DNA of 64,000 nucleotides. Source: Scleromitrula shiraiana (taxonomy: Eukaryota; Ascomycota; Leotiomycetes; Helotiales; Sclerotiniaceae). Position 1 is the stretch's first letter. Each line of letters starts with the position of its first letter. The stretch is from positions 2,716,501 to 2,780,500 of the forward strand of contig JABELC010000001.1 of the NCBI GenBank assembly GCA_028455995.1, in the 5' to 3' direction. This document shows, piece by piece, positions 59,080 to 64,000 of this stretch. The notes below the pieces were generated by a model that was not told the origin of the DNA, ran no database searches, and saw only the letters and a list, made by a program, of their open reading frames with translations. The position numbers were made by a program, and so were the translations under genes.

Positions 59080-60866
59080 TAGGCATTTAATTCTTTTGTT
59101 CTCTCTTGTTTGTTGTTGGCTTGCAAGTGGTCGGTAAGTGGTTACTACACTGTGCTGCTATTTTACCTGTTTATGACGTACAGACAAATGAATTGACCGT
59201 GTGAATTGATGGTTTTAGAATAAAATTGGTTAAGCCTGAGATGTCGATGCTAATAAGCTAGTAAGTACTGTAAAGTAAAGAAAATGATGAATATATGTCA
59301 AACTTAGGACTTGGAGGACATATTTCTTTTGAGATATTTCAGAGATTGTTGCATATACAAACCTCTTGGTAGAAATATATTGTACTCGAGCTAGTATTTG
59401 AAATACTAGCTAGGAGAGGTCACAAAGCTAGACTAGTAGGTACGATACTCAGTTATTGCAGTTGCCGATCATCATGCATGCATATGTATGCAATTTATCA
59501 CCGTACATACTTTCTCCGAGGGATAAGCATGGAACCTATGCTGTGAGTGAAAGTTTCTAGGGAATCTTAAATTGTTACGAGGGCACTTTGTAAAGGAAGA
59601 GCAGAAATCTTCGGGAAAAATCTTGGTAGTAGAGTTATACGATAGTTTGAGTAAATGAAACCAGCACATTCATTCTAGATACAATCTCCTCCATGAGACC
59701 CGCCAGGGATCTTCATTCCGCCCCATCAGCTATCTCAATGTCTTCTGCCAATATACTCATCCTTCAACCCCATCTCGTGTCCTTGATCTCAATAACAAGA
59801 TCACACCTGAAAGCTTGAATGGGAACATAGCAGTATAATCTAATGACTCAAGAGTCAAACCACAAGCCCATAATCCAACGAAGGAGGAGGATATTTCGTG
59901 TTCCGGACACTATTATGGGAAAGGGACACAAGAAGCAGAGTCGCAACAGTTGATACTTCCATAATCCATCTTTTTGGTGGTCTGGGTAGTGATCGCGGTA
60001 CCATCTGGCTTTGACACCGTTCTGACTGTGTGGATAGTGGTACACCTGGGAATGAGTCAATGTCTGGGTAAGCCGAATACTACTTGGCTGGTGTGTATCA
60101 GGACAACTGAACCTACATTGTGAGGCTTGGAAGTAAGTTTGTCTTGAGAGGTTGTTTTTGTGCCTGGTTATTTGGCGATTGAGAGAATATTCAGAGATGT
60201 AACTGGTCTTGAAGGTAGGATAGGATTGATGTGATGGAATTGAGGTTCTGGTTTGAAGAACGATGGGTTTGGGGTTGTTGAAAGATAAAATTCATGAGAC
60301 TTTATACTTTACAGTCTGGTTGGAAGATACAATACCCTATCTTTGACCCCTCAGCGAGTCTGCACCCACGTCTTGGTCATTAGGCATTTCACCGGCTAAG
60401 CGATAAACTTCCTTGTTCAACTTGGCGCGAGTTGTCACAAAAAGAGTAGACGGTTAATATTTTATAGGCATAGAACGCCCAAAATCCTAGATGAGGTTGG
60501 TGATCAAGTGCTGTAGGTGCATATACGACGGCATACTGTTGCTCTTCTGTCTAGAGGTTCTAATCTGAATTGGCGTTAAACAATCTATAGGTATACAATG
60601 CCTGAATGGTTTTACGCGACCTGGACCCGAGTATCTGGTAAATCATCATATTGCTGAACTGGCGTTGTATCATTGTTGTTGCAATGTTGATATTATACCC
60701 AGGTTGGGTAATCAGCCGACTGCACCTAATCTCTAGGGCTTGGAACTTGAGAGCTTCTAGCGAAGACAACATCTACAATATAAACGAGTTGATCGATAAA
60801 TTGTTGCAAATTGACAAACTCGGTACCGGTTGTACAGCCTTTCGGTTGATCATTTTTCTCATCGTC

Positions 60867-61745
60867 ATGACTTCTCCAATATTGTTGAACGGAGATGGCG
60901 AGGCTCCAGCAAGTGCAGATATTAAAGTCACTTCTTCCACTTTGAGCTCGGACCGTGAAACTGTGTCAACAGCATCACCACTATCGATCTCCCTTAAAGA
61001 TTTAACGATCATTGAGGCTTAGGAACCAGGAGAGAACACATCTAAGTATGGGACTTTCTATTTCATCAGCGACGACGAAGAAGTTTATGTCGGGCAGCTG
61101 TTCAAGAAGAAAGAAATCACTCTCGACGAGTATATATCCGCACTAGAACGTATTCCCAATGAGGAAATTTATCCCGAGGTTCCACCTAATGTTCAGTTGA
61201 CGGTTGCATCCTCAGCGGACAATCAGGTTTATATCAAACGACCCGGACTGAATTATTACGAGACCATGAAAGGAACGGAGTTCATCACAAAAAACCTCCT
61301 TGATGAAACTCTCACCATGGAAAAGCTTTCCCAAGATCCGCATCCAAACATAATCCGCTACCACGGTTGCCGTGTTCGTCGCGATCGGACTACGGCGATA
61401 CTCCTACAAAATCACGATTTTACACTTCAACAATTTGTATGGAACCGTTGTTTCCAGAAGATTGATCATGAAGCTTTTATGGAAAAACTTTGGGATGCCG
61501 TTAAACATCTCCATAAGCTAGGAATTGCACATAATGATATCAATCCGGATAATATCATGATCGACAAGGGTTCAGAGAATATGCCTGTTCTGATCGATCT
61601 TGGATCATGTGCACCCTTTGGAACCAACTTACAGTCTGGAGGTACACCGGGATGGTATGATGAGGAGTTTTTGTTCAAATCTAGTGAGAAGCATGATAAT
61701 CTTGCGATGGAGAAATTAAGGGATTGGTTGAAGAGGCCGGAATGA
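60867..61745 (+). pseudogene. Kinase-like gene, copy 1, with in-frame TAG
   Basis: A fungal protein-kinase-like protein, diverged paralogue of the gene at 62602. The frame runs from ATG 60867 (MTSPILLNGDGEAPAS) to TAG at 61020-61022, then continues open in the same frame to 61745. Alignment to copy 2 spans the stop: SLKDLTIIEA before it, GTFYFISDDEEVYVGQLFKK after it, matching SFEDLEIIHPRA and THFFVVPLGERAYSGMLPKR. Kinase features remain: a beta3-like VYIKRP, an alphaC-like TMEKL, NIIRYHGCRV, the catalytic loop AHNDINPDNIMID and DLGS in place of DFG. It ends MEKLRDWLKRPE, so the C-lobe is short as in copy 2. It may be a recent pseudogene or use stop readthrough; the next in-frame ATG is only at 61266, too late for a full kinase fold. 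Confidence 0.7.
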
Positions 61746-62601
61746 TATTGACTGTGGTAAAAATCCAACAGGAGTCAATGTATCAGGGAGATGAGTAGAG
61801 AGGAAGGGGAGTAAAAATCTTAGATGTGCGATAAAAGTTTTGGATGAGATCGAAGCGATAAAATTGAACAGATCCTCTTTACCCCCTCACGGCCGTGCCT
61901 TCTTTTTCCTCTGCATTCTTTCTTTTTTATATTGAACTTATACATGAAGAAGTTTTGCCCTGATTATGTAACTCTTGTTTCTTATCCTGGTGATCTAAAT
62001 CCTGTTTGATCCTTTGTTCCATTAAACTAATATTATTAAGTCAGTCTTACATGATGACCTAATCTTGACAAATACATTTCCTGCAGTACGGCTATATTGG
62101 ATACCCTTTATATCCATTGTCTGCATTTATATTAATGTTTAATTGGGTAGGCTAGCCGAGTACAAAGATCTCCTTAAATAACTCAAGATTCTTTTCAAAG
62201 AAAGGAAGCTAGGCGTTGTCTTGACCAATTGAGGTATAGATTACTCTTGAATAAGATGTTCTAATTCTAGTTGAATATAGCTAGAATCAATGAAAGTTGT
62301 TCCTTTTCTATACTTAGAAAAAAGGATTCTTTGAATATAAAAGTAGTTCCGACCAAATTCCGATATTAACCACTCCTTTTTTTGACCCTGACCTTAACTG
62401 CTGAATGCTTAGTTTTGAATGTCTTTGTTTGAAAGAATATAAATGTCTTGGATGAAGTGAGTTCGAGTGAGTAGGATTTATTCCCGAAAGTTAGGTTTTG
62501 ACCGCTGCATTTGTATTGCATATAGGCTAGAAATTCTTGAAGACGTTTGAATTTATGCTCTATTTAAGAAATAAATAACTTTGCATATCAACTATCAAAA
62601 G
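61746..62601. other. Spacer between the kinase-like paralogues
   Basis: AT-rich, no coding signal; presumably the promoter of copy 2. Confidence 0.6.
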
Positions 62602-63573
62602 ATGAGCTCCCCTCTTACAGCAAGCGGAGAGAACGATGTTACAACAAGAAAATCTGGCTCACCAGGATCGTTCTCATTCGAAGACCTAGAAATCATACAT
62701 CCAAGAGCAATACCGCATAAAGGTAAAGGAGAAACCCGCGAATCCACACATTTCTTTGTGGTGCCTTTAGGCGAAAGAGCATACTCTGGAATGCTGCCCA
62801 AGAGAGAACAAGACATTGAGTTTGATGAATATGCTCCAGCACTGAAAGTGGTTCCGGAGGATAATGTTTATGCCCAAGTTCCGCCTGGCAAAAAACTGAC
62901 GATTGTTTCCAAAACTTTGGATGTAAAAGAGAATTATAACAAAATCGTCCATGTCAAACAACCAAAGATCGATTTCTATAAACTACATGAAGGAGAGGAT
63001 TCTATTCACGAAGGCCTCCTCGTCGAAAGTTTCATCATGGAAAAGCTCTTCTCTCAATTAGACTACCATCCAAATATAGTCCGCTACCATGGATGTCGTG
63101 TAATTAACAACCGTCTTCAAGCCATGGTGCTGCATAAGCACGACATGTCACTCGCAGAGTGTGCAATCACACGCCCGTGGGCATTTCTGAAAATCGACCA
63201 TGAGCATTTCTTAGAGAGATTGCAATCGGCAGTTGACTGGATACACGAATTAGGGCTAGCCCATAACGACATTAGTCCGTGGAATATTATGATTGATCAC
63301 GGCGAGGAAAGTTGGCCAATCTTGATAGATTTTGGATCTTGTGCGAGTTTTGGAGCGCCCCACACACAATGGTCCGCGAGGACCCCTGGGTTTTTTGATG
63401 CGGAGTTCCCCCATGACTCGAGTATTCTTCATGATTTTTTTGCGATGGGGAGTTTGAGGGAGATCATGGAGCAGATGCGATCTGAGATTAATGAGTTTGG
63501 TGCGGTTCAGTGTATTACGGGCAGAATGAGTCGTAAATTTCTCAAAGATGAACCTCGGAGCCTGCCAACGTAG
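62602..63573 (+). CDS. Fungal protein kinase-like protein, copy 2, 323 aa
   Basis: Single exon from ATG 62602 (MSSPLTASGEND). Residues 1-110 form a family-specific N-terminal part with no known fold. The kinase core follows: Lys119 in IVHVKQP as the likely ATP lysine, a Glu in SFIMEKLF as the likely alphaC partner, and HPNIVRYHGCRV. The catalytic loop is LAHNDISPWNIMID (His221-Asn222-Asp223 in place of HRD, with the metal Asn kept), and Asp243 lies in IDFGSC. A substrate-loop-like ARTPGFFDAEF follows. The C-lobe is truncated after one more helix, as in copy 1. Key catalytic residues are therefore present, but with the unusual HND loop. Substrate and pathway are unknown. Tandem arrangement on the same strand indicates duplication, followed by strong divergence. 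Confidence 0.8.
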   Translation: MSSPLTASGENDVTTRKSGSPGSFSFEDLEIIHPRAIPHKGKGETRESTHFFVVPLGERAYSGMLPKREQDIEFDEYAPALKVVPEDNVYAQVPPGKKLTIVSKTLDVKENYNKIVHVKQPKIDFYKLHEGEDSIHEGLLVESFIMEKLFSQLDYHPNIVRYHGCRVINNRLQAMVLHKHDMSLAECAITRPWAFLKIDHEHFLERLQSAVDWIHELGLAHNDISPWNIMIDHGEESWPILIDFGSCASFGAPHTQWSARTPGFFDAEFPHDSSILHDFFAMGSLREIMEQMRSEINEFGAVQCITGRMSRKFLKDEPRSLPT

Positions 63574-64000
63574 AGGAGGAAGTAGTTTTAGAAAGAAGGG
63601 ATATATATTACCTTGGGACCTACGAATAGACCATAGATTGCGATCACATATTTTTGTTTTAGCTATTATAAATACCGAATGAACTTGTATAATTATCCTC
63701 AACTATATTGTGTATTCTCAAGTCCATGCTCTCTTAGTATATCTCTTCACTCACATCGATCTATCTGCTCCATCTATATAGTTTTTGATTCCTAATTGGC
63801 CCAGCTAACTTAAACACCACCCAGATCAGGATCTGAAACTACAAGTAAATAAGTAGATTATACATGCAAATTCTCAATCTTTATGTCAGTATCCTTATCT
63901 AGATCCCACAAGCCCTTTTCTTTTTTTTTTTTGAAAAGAAAAATCAACTGAACCTGCTGCCAACTTCAATATCAATCTTCTTGCACCAGAGATATGATAC
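63574..64000. other. 3' flank at the window edge
   Basis: AT-rich sequence after the kinase-like gene. No gene start or exon recognised before the window ends. Confidence 0.55.

Larger units (their letters stand above)
57750..60866. other. Intergenic with gene fragments and a 42-bp repeat
   Basis: About 3.1 kb without an intact gene. It holds a partial coding-like frame (58480-58250, minus) and a 42-bp tandem repeat (58954-59079). Short ORFs at 59.5-60.1 kb have no support. Confidence 0.55.

Overview
The window looks like nuclear DNA of a filamentous ascomycete. Genes are split by short introns (mostly 45-100 bp) with GT..AG ends and CTAAC/CTGAC-like branch points. Products include fungal-type Pmt2, a Chs7-family protein, Ssl1, Edc4, Abp1, an F-box protein and a CYSTM protein. 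Protein style and intron sites suggest Leotiomycetes, perhaps near Botrytis/Sclerotinia/Monilinia. That placement is inference; nothing seen fixes the species. No rRNA, tRNA, CRISPR array, intact transposon or virus-like gene was found.

Layout. 0-6 kb (minus strand): protein O-mannosyltransferase Pmt2 and an MFS sugar transporter whose start codon is unresolved. 6-9.5 kb: no supported gene. 9.5-13.1 kb (plus): Chs7-family membrane protein and TFIIH subunit Ssl1. 13.6-15 kb (minus): a decayed cytochrome P450. 16.2-17.7 kb (minus): an uncharacterised 508-aa protein, with imperfect tandem repeats upstream. 19.9-21.4 kb (plus): a trypsin-like protease with no signal peptide. 22-23.4 kb (minus): a hotdog-fold thioesterase with a 546-bp first intron full of simple repeats. 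23.4-32.5 kb: a belt extremely rich in microsatellites, holding only a LicD/MNN4-type protein (27.6-28.7 kb, plus) and a small membrane protein (30.6-31.3 kb, minus). 32.5-37.3 kb (plus): Edc4-like decapping scaffold. 38.6-38.9 kb: an almost pure (ATT)n tract of about 265 bp. 40.5-41.2 kb (plus): a four-exon CYSTM protein. 43-45.8 kb (minus): Abp1. 46.9-52.1 kb (plus): a 1675-aa F-box protein. 53.2-54.4 kb: a doubtful small ORF and a decayed membrane-protein gene. 56.1-57.7 kb (minus): a Nudix hydrolase and an uncharacterised 156-aa two-exon protein. 58-60.8 kb: no intact gene, with a 42-bp tandem repeat. 60.9-63.6 kb (plus): two diverged tandem kinase-like genes, the first with an in-frame TAG.

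Functionally the conserved genes are housekeeping: glycosylation and wall or secretory traffic (Pmt2, Chs7-family, LicD-like), transcription and repair (Ssl1), mRNA decapping (Edc4) and cortical actin (Abp1). The accessory part is a set of lineage-specific or decaying genes: P450, membrane protein, protease, orphan proteins and kinase-like pair. I see no gene cluster that clearly forms a new system. The best leads are the kinase-like pair, the 508-aa orphan with its upstream repeats, and the repeat-dense belt. Exon limits were inferred by reading splice signals and frames by eye.
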